This document shows positions 1-12,608 of a stretch of DNA of 64,000 nt, piece by piece. Source of the DNA: Absidia repens (taxonomy: Eukaryota; Mucoromycota; Mucoromycetes; Mucorales; Cunninghamellaceae). Below the pieces are notes generated by a model. The model worked only from the letters and a program-made list of their open reading frames with translations. It had not been told where the DNA came from and did no database searches. Every line of letters starts with the position of its first letter. The first letter of the stretch is position 1. The stretch spans positions 124,001 to 188,000 of the forward strand of contig MCGE01000030.1 in assembly GCA_002105175.1 (NCBI GenBank). The letters are read 5' to 3'. A program made the translations under genes and the position numbers.

Positions 1-739
1 GGGCTTTTGCTTCCTGACATTTATTTGCCCATATTGGCTCATTTTTATCCAAAAGTATAAAAAGTAAGTACTTTTATGTAAAGTAGAGGAATATGAGATA
101 ATTACTTATGATTGCATTTTTTTTATATTTTATACTACATAGTGAAATCCATGGACCATGGGATGAAGCGCGACCACGATTACAACAACGAAGGCGCAAT
201 ATATATAGAAAATATCCCAACTAGAAATAGCTCTTATTCCACTTAATCTTCTCCTTCTTCTATTGTCATTTCACTTGTACATATACTCATATCGCTATTC
301 CCCTATTCAATATTATTCTCCCCCTCAACCTACCATCCGTCCATCTAACCTTACTTTGATCTTACCTTATTTTCCCAATAAAAACCGTTTCACGTTTATT
401 CCATTTTATCAATTCATTGATTTATTATACTGTGTGACAACACATATGTATGAATGATTTTTTTTCTGCTTCTTTTTTTTTTTTGCCTAAGCATATGCAT
501 ATAAATAATAATGACCAGTTGATGACTGTTAGAAAGAAAAAAAATATTCAACTATCTTCGTTATGTACACAGTTCATTTCCCACTCTATGGTGTAGTTCA
601 GCAAAGAAGTAAAGAAACCATTGATTGTTGTGATTCTTCATATCCAATTTCAAAACATTTCTCACAGTAGCGAAAAAAAAGAGAAAGGTTTACTGGGAGC
701 CAGGTGAGAGTTGTTTTAAAGTGGGTGAGTTAAAAGCAG
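1..739. other. AT-rich intergenic DNA
   Basis: No convincing coding exon is visible. A 64-codon open frame at 263-457 has low-complexity, Tyr/Pro/Phe-rich content and no splice or homology support. The stretch may hold the interior of the long-inverted-repeat element whose arm follows, because the other arm would lie left of the window edge. Confidence 0.5.
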
Positions 740-1355
740 ATGTTTGGTAGGAAATGCACAAAGTAGTTATAATAGCGACATTGTTCACTATCCAGCAGGT
801 CAGATAATGGTTAATAAAGACGTATTTTATTGAAGCGTATTATATACACTAAATCTAAAACAAAGACTTCATTGTAAAACGGAATCTATTAAACTTTATA
901 AGGCTTGAGAAAAACTAAGGGAGCGTCTGTTATTAAAGTACACTGATGATCAATACTAAACAAAAGGGATGATTGCAATAAGAAAGGAATGTATTGCACA
1001 AATAATGAGAGAGAAGAATGGGACATTTTTATTGAAGTAAAAAAACGGAAACATGTTTATTTAGATGTACATACAAACTGTGGACAAACTAACACTAGCT
1101 AAGCTAATGGAAGCTTTAAAAAGCCATCTAATGGTGGCTCCAAATCCTGAATCCAAAATGAAAGGGTTTCCCCAGGCATGTTGTAATCCCTGATCTGAAA
1201 AGCCTTCTAAACTACTCCTTATACTAATCTAAAATCACCATAACCTCAAAGAAGTTGAATGGTGAAGAAAAAATAAAGGGAAAAAAAAATCAAAACGAAA
1301 GAGAGCCGAAAAAATAAATTGGAGGATAATAAAAATCAGGTGAGCGGGATTTGAA
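740..1355 (-). repeat. Right arm of long-inverted-repeat element (copy 1)
   Basis: The stretch reads, in reverse complement, like the arms at 44040-44330 and 12740-13260. It shares the core ATGCATGGGGAAACCC-like block (here at about 1163-1180, with one change), the CAGATCAGGGATTACAAC-like block beside it, and the terminal block TTCAAATCCCGC (reverse complement at about 1344-1355). An A/G-rich tract follows the arm inside the end, as in the other copies. The matching left arm is not in the window. No ORF is present. Confidence 0.75.
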
Positions 1356-2771
1356 GTTGTTGTTTTTTTGGTGCGTGGGCAATTCCAGTCCCGCACCGAA
1401 GAGATGTTTGCTTGACATACTTCCTAACACTCGGATTATTTTTTACGCGCAAAAGAGTGCTTAACCAGCACTTTGCGCCTTACAATTCAGACAACAAGAA
1501 ATATCAAGTTTTATTTTGTGCCCCGGCATAATACACTAATATTGGAGGCACGAAGCATGTATATAATACTTCTCTTGAGTTGAATGCAGAAAGGAAATCT
1601 AGTAGAAATGTTTTTGATTTTTTAATCAACCTGAAAAAAGCGCTGGATCAATCGGAACGTAAATGTTAAGGAGAGTGTAGTCACTGAAGGGAAGAAAAAA
1701 TTTTTCTCGTGTTTGAGTTAAAAAGACCCATTTTCGTTTTTTATTTTTAATACTCTTTTCTCTTTTATTTATCAATATTTGGAACAGAAGAAGAAGAATG
1801 TACTGATAGGTAAGAAAGACTCTTTATTATATGTATATGATTGATTATTTGGTTTTGTGAGAATGAATTTGTTTGTAAAAGATGATAAGATGTCTCTATT
1901 TTATTTTACAACTGAATTACCCTTATGTTGCCTTTGACATTTATAAGTTTTCAGCCTTGTCTGATACATCAGCTTTGTTCTCACTAAATGAAAACGCATC
2001 ATATTAATATTATATATTATTATGAACATATTGGAACTGACCCAATTTTTTTTCGACATTCTATTAGGACTTGCTATTATCTATGATTCAATGGATAGTC
2101 TGACTGAGGTATTCTTCGAATTAAATATGAGGCTTAGCATTAAGGTAAGATATGATAAAAGAAGCAGAGTGTATTAGTCTTAGTGATGATACCATTTGAC
2201 GGGCGGACGGACTCGTGCCTGTACAAGCACACTTATGGAATGTCGAATGTCAATTTGCTGAAAGACTCATTACTCGTGAAATCATAATGTAAAACAAGGG
2301 AATCATATACTAATCTCTATTACATTATATGAAATTTTAGATGATCATTTTCTTTTGCCGGCCTTGTTTAGTTAGTTATAGATTAGCTTAGATGTAGTTT
2401 TTTCAATGATTGATTTGATTGTAATCCAATAAAATGAATATCTTTTACATACGCAAACCCTGGTACGCTCAACCTTATGTTATTTATAGTTTTTATCATT
2501 ATGCTGACAGATGGTGATGATGATCGATCTATGATTTTTGTGTGATATTAGTCCAGCATCTTTTTTCAATTTGATATATGAATAGGGTTTATTTGACGAC
2601 ACTTGCTGGCCCCTTCGCCGCACTTCAAGGAACGCGTTTATTAAAAAATCAAAGAATTTTGATAGATGGAAGATGGTGTAATTCTGCAGTGATTGGACGA
2701 ATTTCTCATCAAAAATTTTCATTGGGTGGAAGGCCAGATTCTCAGTGGCTGGGGTCACCCAAAGGTCCCAC
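1356..2771. other. Intergenic DNA upstream of SAM synthetase
   Basis: No gene is recognised. The last 250 bases are the probable promoter of the SAM synthetase gene and contain ATTGG (inverted CCAAT) motifs near 2693 and 2720. Short frames near 2480-2758 look like chance. Confidence 0.5.
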
Positions 2772-2778
2772 TATAAGA
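2772..2778 (+). promoter_or_regulatory. TATA-like box of SAM synthetase gene
   Basis: TATAAGA lies 89 bases before the ATG at 2867 and is followed by a pyrimidine-rich leader. The spacing fits a fungal TATA box with a short 5' UTR. Inferred from sequence only. Confidence 0.5.
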
Positions 2779-2866
2779 GGAAAGAATTTTTCAAGGCCAA
2801 CTCACTCCTTTTTTTTTCTCTTTACCCTTTTTTTTTTTAAACAAACCATACCTATATATCATCATC

Positions 2867-4138
2867 ATGAGCGAAACTTTCCTCTTTACTTCCGAATCCG
2901 TTGGCGAAGGTCACCCTGGTAAGTTTAATTCTTCATCCCCCAAACCTTTTCTTTTTTTGAAGTCAAAGACTGTTTTGTGGAGACAAATGAAGTATGCGAT
3001 AAAAACTCATCCCTTTTTTTCTTTTCTTTGTTCTTTAGACAAGATCTGTGATCAAGTCTCTGATGCCATTTTGGATGCCTGTTTGGCTCAAGACCCTTTG
3101 TCCAAGGTTGCTTGTGAAACTGCTGCCAAGACTGGTATGATTATGGTGTTCGGTGAAATCACCACCAAGGCCAACCTCGACTACCAAAAGATTATCCGTA
3201 ACGCCATCAAGCAAATTGGTTACGATTCTTCCGACAAGGGCTTCGACTACAAGACCTGTAACGTTTTGGTTGCCATTGAACAACAATCCCCTGATATTTC
3301 TCAAGGTTTAGTCCAAAAGTCCTTCAACATTGAAGATATTGGTGCTGGTGATCAAGGTATCGTGTTTGGTTATGCTACTGATGAAACTCCCGAAATGATG
3401 CCCTTGACCGTTGTTCTCTCCCACAAACTCAACCGCCGTATGGCCGATCTCCGTCGCGATGGTACTCTCGCCTGGTTGCGTCCTGATTCCAAGACCCAAG
3501 TCACCATTGAATACAAGAAAGAAAACGGTGCCATGATTCCTTTACGTGTGGATACCATTGTCATCTCTGTCCAACATGCTGAAGATATCTCTACCGAAGA
3601 CTTGCGCAAGGCCTTGATGGAACACGTTGTCAAACCCGTTGTCCCCGCTCATTTGTTGAACGACAAGACTATCTACCATTTACAACCCTCTGGAAAATTC
3701 ATCATCGGTGGTCCTCAAGGTGATGCTGGTTTGACCGGTCGTAAGATTATTGTTGATACCTATGGTGGTTGGGGTGCTCACGGTGGTGGTGCTTTCTCCG
3801 GTAAGGATTGGTCCAAGGTTGATCGTTCCGGCGCTTATGCTGCTCGTTGGGTCGCCAAGTCTTTGATCAACGCCAAGTTGTGTCGCCGTGCTCTTGTCCA
3901 ATTCTCATATGCTATTGGTGTTGCTGAACCCCTCTCCGTGTTTGTCGATACCTACGGTACCTCTACCCGCTCTGAAACTGAAATTCTCGACATCGTCAAG
4001 AAGAACTTCGATTTGCGTCCTGGTGTCATTGTCAAGGAATTGGATCTTTTCCAACCTATCTATCAAAAGACTGCTGCCTATGGTCACTTTGGTCGTGAAG
4101 AATTTACCTGGGATCAACCTAAGGAACTCAAGTTCTAA
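2867..4138 (+). CDS. SAM2: S-adenosylmethionine synthetase
   Basis: Join 2867-2918, 3039-4138; 383 residues, close to the usual 380-395. It makes S-adenosylmethionine from methionine and ATP in the cytosol and is the methyl donor source of the cell. Visible family motifs are [13 protein letters not shown] at the splice junction (from about residue 15), GAGDQG at 119-124 and the glycine-rich GGGAFSGKD loop at 266-274. The intron (120 bp, GTAAGT...TTTAG) interrupts the GHPDK motif. It is a multiple of three with no in-frame stop, so an unspliced message would stay open and insert 40 residues beside the catalytic His. Splicing is required to restore the universal motif, so the spliced model is preferred. 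AATAAA at 4470-4475 is a likely poly(A) signal. Identity is very secure; the symbol follows the yeast orthologue. Confidence 0.97.
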   Translation: MSETFLFTSESVGEGHPGKFNSSSPKPFLFLKSKTVLWRQMKYAIKTHPFFSFLCSLDKICDQVSDAILDACLAQDPLSKVACETAAKTGMIMVFGEITTKANLDYQKIIRNAIKQIGYDSSDKGFDYKTCNVLVAIEQQSPDISQGLVQKSFNIEDIGAGDQGIVFGYATDETPEMMPLTVVLSHKLNRRMADLRRDGTLAWLRPDSKTQVTIEYKKENGAMIPLRVDTIVISVQHAEDISTEDLRKALMEHVVKPVVPAHLLNDKTIYHLQPSGKFIIGGPQGDAGLTGRKIIVDTYGGWGAHGGGAFSGKDWSKVDRSGAYAARWVAKSLINAKLCRRALVQFSYAIGVAEPLSVFVDTYGTSTRSETEILDIVKKNFDLRPGVIVKELDLFQPIYQKTAAYGHFGREEFTWDQPKELKF

Positions 4139-4837
4139 GCTTCTGGGTCTTATCTAGTTATTTTATCCCCCCCTTCCTCTTTTTTTATATTGTTTGATTC
4201 ATGTTTTCAACAAACTATTCTCTCCCTCCTCGATTATATGATATCTTCTCGTCATCCTCTCCCGTAGTTATTTTACACTCACACTGCTCATCATTATTCA
4301 TTTTTGTCATTTTTGCTATTTTTTTAAACCTTTTTATTATTATTTTGCATTATGTTAGATAATTTAATCTTCTATTTTATATACTTTGTATTTTTTTTTA
4401 TATTGACGTTCAACATCGTCAGCCGACATATTGCCCCGGTTGCAGGGTAAGGATTATTATTATACTCTTAATAAAACTATTTGTTTTCTTTATGGAATTG
4501 AAAATTGTCGATTTTTGAATAATGATGGAAGGTCATTTTGTAGTTGGTTGAGCGGATTTGTTATGTTTTATACATTATATTGGGATGGTGGCATCTATTG
4601 CGGGGAATAATTGGATTTTGGGGTCAGTTGAATGCAGTAAGATATCACAGTAATAGAGCATTGTTTATATAGTGGGTCAATTGAATTATACTCTTCATTG
4701 CAGCATTAAGTCATAAGACAGTAAATTAAAAAAAAAAGATCTTTTTTATTTTGATTTGAATAAATATGACACAATGGACACAGAAATATTAAATATAACT
4801 AAATACAGGGGTGTATAATCTAAGGGGGTAACTACAG
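4139..4837. other. 3' intergenic region between convergent genes
   Basis: T-rich 3' flank of SAM synthetase with AATAAA at 4470-4475, then the 3' flank of the minus-strand hydrolase gene. TTTTATT near 4744-4750 reads as AATAAAA on the minus strand. No coding exon is seen. Confidence 0.6.
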
Positions 4838-6319
4838 TTAATCCAAGTCAAGATCCATAGAAGGAGCAGCAGTAGAAGATGATGTGGGATTGGCAGTTTT
4901 AGTTGAGAAAGATGATGGTGATGACGATGCTGTTGTTCTTGCATTATTATCGGTCTTTTGTTGTTGGATCCTATCATGTCGAGCAACCATTTCAGCGATG
5001 AGTGAGATAGAATCGGATCCCAAGGTATAATAATAGTCGTTTTTTCTTGGATCAAAAATGCTTGTATGAGCACTAACTTCGGATTCGGCAGTCGTCACCA
5101 CAGGTATAAATGCATGCATTGTCTCATCTGGTGGCAGAGCAATAAACGTCCGTGGTTGTCCATGTCCTCCAGAAGGTGGGATCTGAAAAAATAATGGCCG
5201 TGATAAAAATAAGAACACGAATAATAATGTTTCCCGAGTACCCTTTTGTCTATTTTTTACCTGTATGTAAAAGCATCGTACAAAGACATCCGGCATCTCC
5301 AAAATGGCGGTCATTCTAATAAAAAATAAATATATCAGTTGACATATCAGCTTTGCTCGACTAGTCCTTCTCATTCTTTGTTTGTAAATTACCTTTTGTG
5401 ACATTGTTCATTGTTCATTAAAGCACTAACGAACTCCAAGTGGTCATACGCATCAGAAGCAGTTGATGTAATTTTATCACGGGCCAAATATGCTCCAACC
5501 GCTGCCACACCAAGGACACCTACCGTCCCAGCAAAAAGTCCCCATTTCGATCCAGAGGATGATGATTTGGTTGTTGCTGGTGATTGTTGCTTTGTAACAG
5601 CTCTGGATGTGACCGTTGCTGCTGTAGTTGCTGTTGCCGCTGTTGCTGTGGATGAAGACGAAGAAGGAAGGAATCGATCAATTGTTTCGACCAGACTAGA
5701 TGCCGTATTGGATATAAAGCCATCATTAACAGAATAAAACGGGGTATCATATGCCAAAAGTCCAACAATTGAGGCGTTCCGCAGAGGATTGCCGGATGAT
5801 TGCCCTTTGAAATAGAGAATGGTTTCCGCCCCTATAAGTATATATCGAGAAGTTTTGGTACTTAAGAAGTGTAGTTTCAATATGTCACTTACAAACGCAA
5901 TATATATACCCTCCTTTGTCTGTCTTTACCTACAATACCGCCCATAGAATGGCCGAGCAAGACTATATTGACATTATTATCACTTTTGGTTTGATCCACT
6001 AACCAGGCACTGAAGTTTCGCACTGCTACGGAAAGATCCCTAATGATTGTAAGTAATAGAATAAGTAGACATATATACACTATATCAAAGCATCACAAAG
6101 CATTTACCCCGTTGTTTTATAGCTTGGATAAACGACAGTTTCGACTGTTGTGCCCAGAGCTTTTTGTAGACTTGCCTTCATCCAGTTTGGAAAGTCCTTA
6201 AATAAAAAGATTTAGCATATTTAATAAAAACCAGTAATACCACTTACCTTGAAGCTAGTATCCGACCCTCGGAATCCATGTACAAAAACAAGAAGCAGCT
6301 TTGTATGCATGACCGTCAT
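4838..6319 (-). CDS. Alpha/beta hydrolase, DUF676/lipase-like, membrane-anchored
   Basis: Complement of join 4838-5182, 5261-5315, 5393-5831, 5930-6039, 6108-6196, 6248-6319; six exons, 369 residues, and all phases agree. The N-terminus gives a beta strand and oxyanion loop (LLVFVHGFRGSD, residues 8-20). The nucleophile elbow GHSMGG follows at 83-88, with Ser85 the expected catalytic residue. After a Ser/Thr/Ala-rich linker there is a hydrophobic span at about 187-207 flanked by Lys/Arg, then the HLEFVSALMN and YYTLG blocks that, from memory, recur in fungal members of this family. The C-terminus is Ser/Thr-rich and ends in Asp-Leu repeats. A serine esterase or lipase acting at a membrane is the likely role; the substrate is unknown. 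The start at 6319 is the first ATG before the conserved strand. Confidence 0.85.
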
Positions 6320-6571
6320 ATAGTAATTAAATAAATTATGATAAAGAAGAGAACTTTTTTTTTCGCACCCAAAAAAAAAAAGAGCGGCAATTCAAAATTA
6401 ATGACATTGAGGGCAGACCATTATAAAACTACGTACATCTGATAAATTATAAAAGATGACAGAAGAGGAAACTCAAACCAGTATAAGTAGTTTTATTAGT
6501 GGAAGACGCCCTATTAAAATGCTGGAGGACGGCATCGAAAAGGATCATGCCATCATTCACTAGGACTTGCT

Positions 6572-6573
<2 letters not shown>

Positions 6574-6640
<67 letters not shown>
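6574..6640. repeat. Poly-T tract (67 bp)
   Basis: An uninterrupted T run directly precedes a fragment of the long-inverted-repeat family, as does the T run before the arm at 44011. Length is likely polymorphic or uncertain. Confidence 0.9.
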
Positions 6641-6645
<5 letters not shown>

Positions 6646-6900
6646 CGCTACCTTAGATTAGTGTGTACCTTTCCTCAAATCCCATTAGTTTCCTTCTTTC
6701 CATGTACGATCGAACCCTTGTTTGCATAGTACTCTTAGTTTAGTGTAAACCATGGTGTTTCAGTAAAATATGCCTTTCATTAAACATCGTCTGATCCACT
6801 AGATAATTTTCAGAGATAATTTTCTGGATATTATTTGAGGATGCTATTGTATACCTTCTTTCTACCTTGCCTGGTATGATCTTTTTTTCCCAGAGCCTAA
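6641..6900 (+). repeat. Fragment of long-inverted-repeat arm
   Basis: The series of blocks (TTAGATTAGTG, pyrimidine-rich CCTTTCCTCAAA, CATTAGTTTCCT, TACGAT, TTAGTTTAGT, TTTCAGTAAAATAT) aligns in order with 13110-13265 in the solo left arm. Only the inner part of an arm is preserved, and the diagnostic ATGCATGGGGAAACCC core is absent. Diverged copy. Confidence 0.55.
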
Positions 6901-7901
6901 ATAGTTGGTTGGCAAGTCTAGGTCACTTGGTACATATCAAATTTAACACTATTCATCTCATAATAATGAACATAGGCTGTGCATGAGTGTAGTCATCGCT
7001 ATAAGATATTTTCCTTTGATTTATGACTATTCTCTGTAGTTACTTAGAGACCAGTTTGAGTTCATGATGACCTAGTACTATGAGTATCCTATTCCCGCTC
7101 CACTAATTATATTAATAACTCCAGGCATGATGTCAGGGTAGATGTCCTTATACAATATCAATGTCTTTGCTAGACTAGCCACACTGCGTATATAGAGTTC
7201 ATAATTTCATTGCGTATAGAACCATGTAATAGCAAGAAACGTCAAGCAAAAGACCTTTGGGTCCTGAGACGCCGTCCCTTAAATCGTGAAATAGCGGAGG
7301 CGTCTAATCCTATGTTAATTTTTATTTTCCACTCATACGAAACCCAATTAGACGAATCTATGTATGCGCATGATACTTGGGCTAAAAGAACCGCCCACCA
7401 AATCACAAATTGGCCGAGGCGTTTAGTCCCATCCATCAAAAGCCAACACTCCGCGTTGCCAGATAAATTAATATTTCCCACGGTCCAGTAGCGCACCAGG
7501 GCATCTAATATTTTAGAGATCTGTATTAGCTCTAGGTATAATACGGGTGTTTGTCACGGTTCTTAGGGTGCCCCAGATTTTCTAATGCCTACATTGGAGT
7601 CAGTATTATGACTTTCTCTTTGATCAAATATGGAGCTATTATGATAATGTCATTGCGGTAAAATTAACCCTGTGTTATCTATACATGGGAAATAAAAGTT
7701 GACAACTTAAAAAATCTGTGGGGTTATGAAGCGGCGTTTAAATGTCTCGTCTTTTCAATATTGCCAGGAAATCCATACCCCATTTCTTCGACTCTCTCCG
7801 TCTTCCTTTTTCTTCAACTCCTTCTTTTTACCTGCTCCTTTATCAGTATAGTCACAGACCCGACAACCTAGCAAAATTATTACTCGATATCGATTCCTTC
7901 A
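6901..7901. other. Intergenic region upstream of alcohol oxidase
   Basis: No supported gene. Open frames on both strands at 7210-7496 overlap each other and resemble no family I recognise. The last 200 bases are the probable promoter and leader of the oxidase gene; no clear TATA box is visible. Confidence 0.5.
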
Positions 7902-10443
7902 ATGACAACAACAGTAGATCCATTCCGTTATCATGTCAATACATCTCTACAACTTGATCAGAACCAGTGGGACACACTTTATGCGTTAATGGACACTTTT
8001 ATTGGTACACTTGATGACAGTGACATACAGCGACTAGCAGACAAGTACTCGAATGGAACTACCGGTGTAGATAGGGAAGCGGTCATTGCCTTTGCCAAAC
8101 TCAAGTCGACTGATCTCAACAGTCAGGCCATGGTGCAACATTTCCTTAATCGTGCTGTTGTGCCTGAAAAACATCGCGATATACAAATTATTCTCTCTGT
8201 GCTCTCTACACGCCCCGGTACATTTGCACTCACTGGACACTATCTTGCTTTCCGGGAGCTATCTCCTAAGGAACGTGAAATGGCGATCAACAAATGGCGT
8301 TTATCTATCATTCCTCAGTTGCGTCAGCTCTACAAGTCCTTCTATGGCATCTGCATCAATCCAATTTTTGCCAACAAGGAAAATCACGTACTGCATGCGG
8401 CCATGGACTACTCTGCAAAAGATATTGTGCGTAGCGCTACCGACTATCAGCCTCCCAATAGCTTTCCTCGTTTGCCCATGTTGACTGAATCCGAGCTTTT
8501 GGCTTTTGGTGCCTGGGATTGCATTGTCATTGGAAGTGGTGGCGGCGGTGGTGTCACTGCGGCGGAATTGGCGAAAAATGGAAAATCTGTGCTGGTGATT
8601 GAAAAAGGAACGTACTATCATGAATCCGAAATGTCCCCGGCGGAAGGCGATGCGTTTGGGAATTTGTATGAAGGTGGTGGTTTCTTTGGATCGGCAGAAG
8701 GGAATGTCAGTGTGTTGGCTGGAAGCACTTTTGGTGGTAAGCATATAGAAAATTCTCAGCACATGATTTCCAACGTACTTTAAAATTATGCTGATGTGTT
8801 TTCTTTTACTTGATTTTATTATAGGTGGAACTACCGTCAATTGGTCCGCTAGTTTGAAGGTAATCTATTTCGCAACTTTCATTCTACTATTGGAAAAGGC
8901 GAAACGTATTTATACATATATATTTTCCAATTCATATAGTTGCAACATTATGTACGCGAGGAATGGGCAAGGCAGGGTTTGAGCCATTTCATGTCTCCAA
9001 AGGTAAGAAAACCCCTCCAGGAAAAATGGAAAGCAAAAGGAAATATTAACACTATTTGTTGTCATCCTAGTTTTCGAATGACCTCGAACGTGTATTCCAA
9101 CGCATTGGCGCTTCTGTGAATGGTGTCGAGCACAATGGTAGTAATCAACTCTTTGTGAATGGCTGCAAGTAAGTGATATGTATATTAAAACAAAATGATA
9201 GTAAAATATACATCATGCTCAACTAACTTTCTTCGGGGGAAAAGAAATCTAGGATATCATGTGGCGGATCTTCATCAAAATACAGGTGGACAATCACACA
9301 AGTGTGGGTACTGTTATGCAGGCTGTAAAGACGGTATCAAGCATGGAACAATGAATACTTGGCTTCGAGATGCCCAAGACCATGGAGCCCGCTTTATCGA
9401 TCGCACCAAGGTGTTGCGTGCTCTTATTGAAAATGGCAAGGCGGTCGGCGTGGAGGCTATTATTTATCACAACAATGAACAGCGTCTGGTCAAACTCTAT
9501 GCTAATACTGTGGTATGTGCTGCAGGCTCTTTGCAAACACCCGGTGTATTGCAACGAAGTGGACTGAAAAACAAACATATTGGTCGTCACCTTCGTCTCC
9601 ATCCTTGTGCTGTGACCTATGGCTTCTTTGACCAAATTGTGGACACCTTTGAAGGCTCTATCATGACTTCAGTTAGCAATGTGGTAGAAAATCTCGATGG
9701 AGAAGGATATGGATGCAAACTGGAAGTACCATCAACACCTGCTGGCAGTTATGCATCTAGCTTACCATGGCGTGGTATGGCCCACCACAAGGAAATGATG
9801 CTTCGCTATCGCCATTGCTCTCCCATTCTGGCATTGTCACGAGACAAGGATACCAACTCAGCGGTACGATACGACCAACACGGCAACCTAGCCATTGATT
9901 ATAACATCTCCACGCATGATCGTCAATCCATTCTCGGCGGAATTTTACGCTCTGTCGATATTCTTGTGGCTGCCGGTGCTCGTGAGGTGCATACCTGCCA
10001 GAATGCTATGGAACCTTTTATCTTTGAATCTCATGAAGAAATCCGTGTGGACAATCCTCGGTATGTGGAATGGAAGAATGGTGTGACCAAACTCGGTGTG
10101 CCTTCCTTTGGTATTGGTATCTTCGCTGCCCATCAAATGGGTACGGCGCGAATGGGAATCTCTCCAAATGTATCTGCTACCAAACCTAATGGTGAAACCT
10201 GGGAAGTCAAGAATCTCTTCGTTTCGGACACTTCCATTTTCCCTACGGCTACGGGTAAGCTACCTACTAACTTTCATGTGAATCTGAAGAAAATGAACTC
10301 ACTTTTTTATTTATTTTATTATTATTATTATTATTATTATCATTGTTATCACAGGTGTCAACCCGATGGTTACCGTTGAAGCTCTTGCCCTTCATATTGC
10401 TGATTGTATCATCAAAAATGATTCGACCCCCGCAAAACTTTAA
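7902..10443 (+). CDS. FAO1: Long-chain fatty alcohol oxidase (GMC flavoprotein)
   Basis: Join 7902-8736, 8825-8859, 8940-9002, 9071-9168, 9245-10254, 10355-10443; 709 residues, normal for the family. Long-chain alcohol oxidases turn fatty alcohols into aldehydes with release of peroxide, usually in peroxisome or microsome membranes. The N-terminal 200 residues are the FAO-specific extension. The FAD dinucleotide-binding motif CIVIGSGGGGGVTAAELA covers about residues 207-224. FGGGTTVNWS is restored only by splicing exons 1-2. The Cys-rich CGYCYAGCKDG segment and the late HQMGTARMG block, holding the expected catalytic His, are present. FPTATGVNPMVT spans the last junction. An ATT repeat lies in the last intron. 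The C-terminus (ending TPAKL) is not a standard peroxisomal targeting tripeptide. Role is secure at family level; the substrate range is not. Confidence 0.93.
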
Positions 10444-11197
10444 CTCGATGCACGAACTGTCTGTCGCATTCATACATTATATATATATATAGTCTATTAG
10501 CGGATACCTTTTTTTTTTAGTGTATTATTTTTCTTTTATATTTATTCATGATTTATCAGTTTACGTAATATATATTTATTTATTTGCTTCAAGCTTAGTT
10601 AGAAATAAAGAACTCTGATATTAAATTTTATTTATACGTTGCCCCGATCATCATTTTTTCATTATGACATAGACATATACAGTATATAAACGCACTAGTT
10701 TTCTTCTGGATCGTGTGAGATGTGGTATGGTGCTGTCCAACAGAAACGTGTTAAAATTAGGTCATTAGGAAAATCCCAAGGATAATTATTTTACTTGAAA
10801 TTAAAACATTTAACCACGGCATATGATATTGAATATGCGAAGGAATCAATGTGCATAATTGGGCGGGGGTTATTTTTACAAAAACAGTCCCTTACATAAA
10901 CATTTTGAATTGAGTCGATTTTGGAAAAGGGGTAGAGGAATTGTAACAACAGAGAAAAGGAATGCTGTGCGGGTAAATTCAATACCGTCCGGTGAGCTTT
11001 TAATTGTCTGATTTTTATGCGCTTATCGCTACTGATTTTTTTTTTTTTACTTTCTCCAGTCAGCCTTTCATGCATCATTTTTAGAAGCCCTTATCATTCC
11101 TATAATTAGAAACATAATATAGTAGTCAGAACGTTTAGTATGAGGGTTAGCGATATTGCCTCAAATGATATCTTATCTTTTATTTTGCGCACACACC
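10444..11197. other. Intergenic region
   Basis: 3' flank of the alcohol oxidase gene (AATAAA near 10604) followed by AT-rich DNA without a supported gene. Confidence 0.5.
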
Positions 11198-12074
11198 TAT
11201 ATGGTGCGGCTCACTTATAATGTCAAATTTTCAATTTTCATTTCAATTTTATGGCTTCAATCGCAGTTTGAAAAATACCTTTTAAAAGCCTTTTTTTCTC
11301 CTCCTTCCTTTCTTTTCTTTTTTTTTTTCCCCAAGTCACCGCCATTTCATTGATCTCAATGGGATGATGTTCAACTGGGATTAGTGTCAGGACTAGTTTA
11401 GAAGGGTTTTCAGCTCAGATCTTACGAGATGCATGGGGAGCCCCTTTCATTTTGGATCCAGAATTTGGGACCACTATTAGATTAACCTTCATCTTAGTTT
11501 AGTATTGGTTGTCATTGTTATATTTACTACTGAATAAACTTTGTCTTGCCTTTTTATATCATTGTTTGATTGTCTTACCAAATGTATATACATGGAATTA
11601 TTATAAGCAGAAAAATACAAGCGGGTGTGTATCCGTACAACAACAACAAAAAAAAAAAAGGGACAGCACTTTTTATTGTACAATAAAACTACATAAACTA
11701 ATCCTTATTTGCAAGTCTTACAATCTACATCTACATCTACATCCATTAGCTACGCTTGATATGGGAGCGGGAACGAGCAAAAAACAGGACCTTGTTTTCT
11801 GTATAATATTTTACAGTTTTCGCGGTGCTTTTTAGTACATCAGAGACGTTTCAAATTCTAGGCCAGCCAGCCAAAGTCTTCTTTTTTTGAAGGCTGATAA
11901 GTTTTTCTTTTTTTATTGAAAAAAAAAAAAAAACTGATGTACACGTTTTGTTCTTAAAGGTCAGAATTATCATGTTTATACATTGTTTTTTTTGAGGTGG
12001 CCCTTTTTTAAAAAACTATCAGCTTTCTAGGATCATGCCTAATATTTGACATTATAAGTGAGACGCACCATATA
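11198..12074. mobile_element. Candidate MITE with 31 bp terminal inverted repeats
   Basis: The outer 31 bases at 11198-11228 and 12044-12074 are perfect reverse complements except for one base. The shared core includes CTCACTTATAATGTCAAAT. TA dinucleotides sit at both ends, which would fit a TA-targeting Tc1/mariner-like element. The 877 bp interior has no transposase frame, so it would be non-autonomous. It contains an arm of the other repeat family (11340-11560). Family assignment is inferred from the inverted repeats only. Confidence 0.6.
11340..11560 (+). repeat. Left-arm fragment of long-inverted-repeat family
   Basis: Contains the block series GGATTAGTGTCAGGACTAG, TTAGAAGGG, GATGCATGGGGAGCCCC, TTTCATTTTGGATCCA, TTAGTTTAGTATTGG and ACTGAATAAA in the same order as the arms at 12730-12920 and 44055-44225. 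Diverged, no partner arm nearby. It lies inside the 877 bp inverted-repeat element. Confidence 0.75.
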
Positions 12075-12608
12075 TCACTTTTTTTTTTCCTGCTCTCATG
12101 AACGCTGTACCGTAAAGTGCGGTATATATAATATACCCATCAAAAGATAAACTAAATGTGAAAGGAGATATAAAATCAAAAAGATAGCGATATTTTATTG
12201 AGATGTAACTATCTATATGGCTAATAAACTAAACTGATCTGATGATAAAGCTGCGACATATATCCAAATGTGAGAGTGGAGTGTGCAGGGGCGGGATAAC
12301 TCGTTGTAGAATAAACATAAAATAATATAAACTATGTCAATTAAAGAGATTAAGCTATCCTATGTACTATAGGTGACAAACTACTCTACAGTGAAGGTGA
12401 ACAAAACTAAGCCGAATTGTTCCATTTGTCCGGAAAGACATTATAAGAGGATAATAATTATGCCGCCAATTTTGAATAACTGTACTTACTCTCATGAAAA
12501 GAGAATCACCATATTGATAATGTTGTATGCTATTACTGTTGCGAAAAAAGAAGAAGGCAGGTTTCTACCAAAGATCGCAAACCAAATCCTGCTAGAGACC
12601 CAAAAGGC
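12075..12608. other. AT-rich spacer
   Basis: No gene recognised. The open frame 12373-12729 runs into the T-rich repeat terminus and has no recognisable domain. Confidence 0.5.

Noticed and set aside
263..457. 64-codon open frame near the window start.
   Set aside because: Low-complexity Tyr/Pro/Phe content in T/C-rich DNA with no supporting evidence.
7210..7496. Overlapping 80-90 codon frames on both strands.
   Set aside because: No domain, no splice context, and composition like surrounding intergenic DNA.
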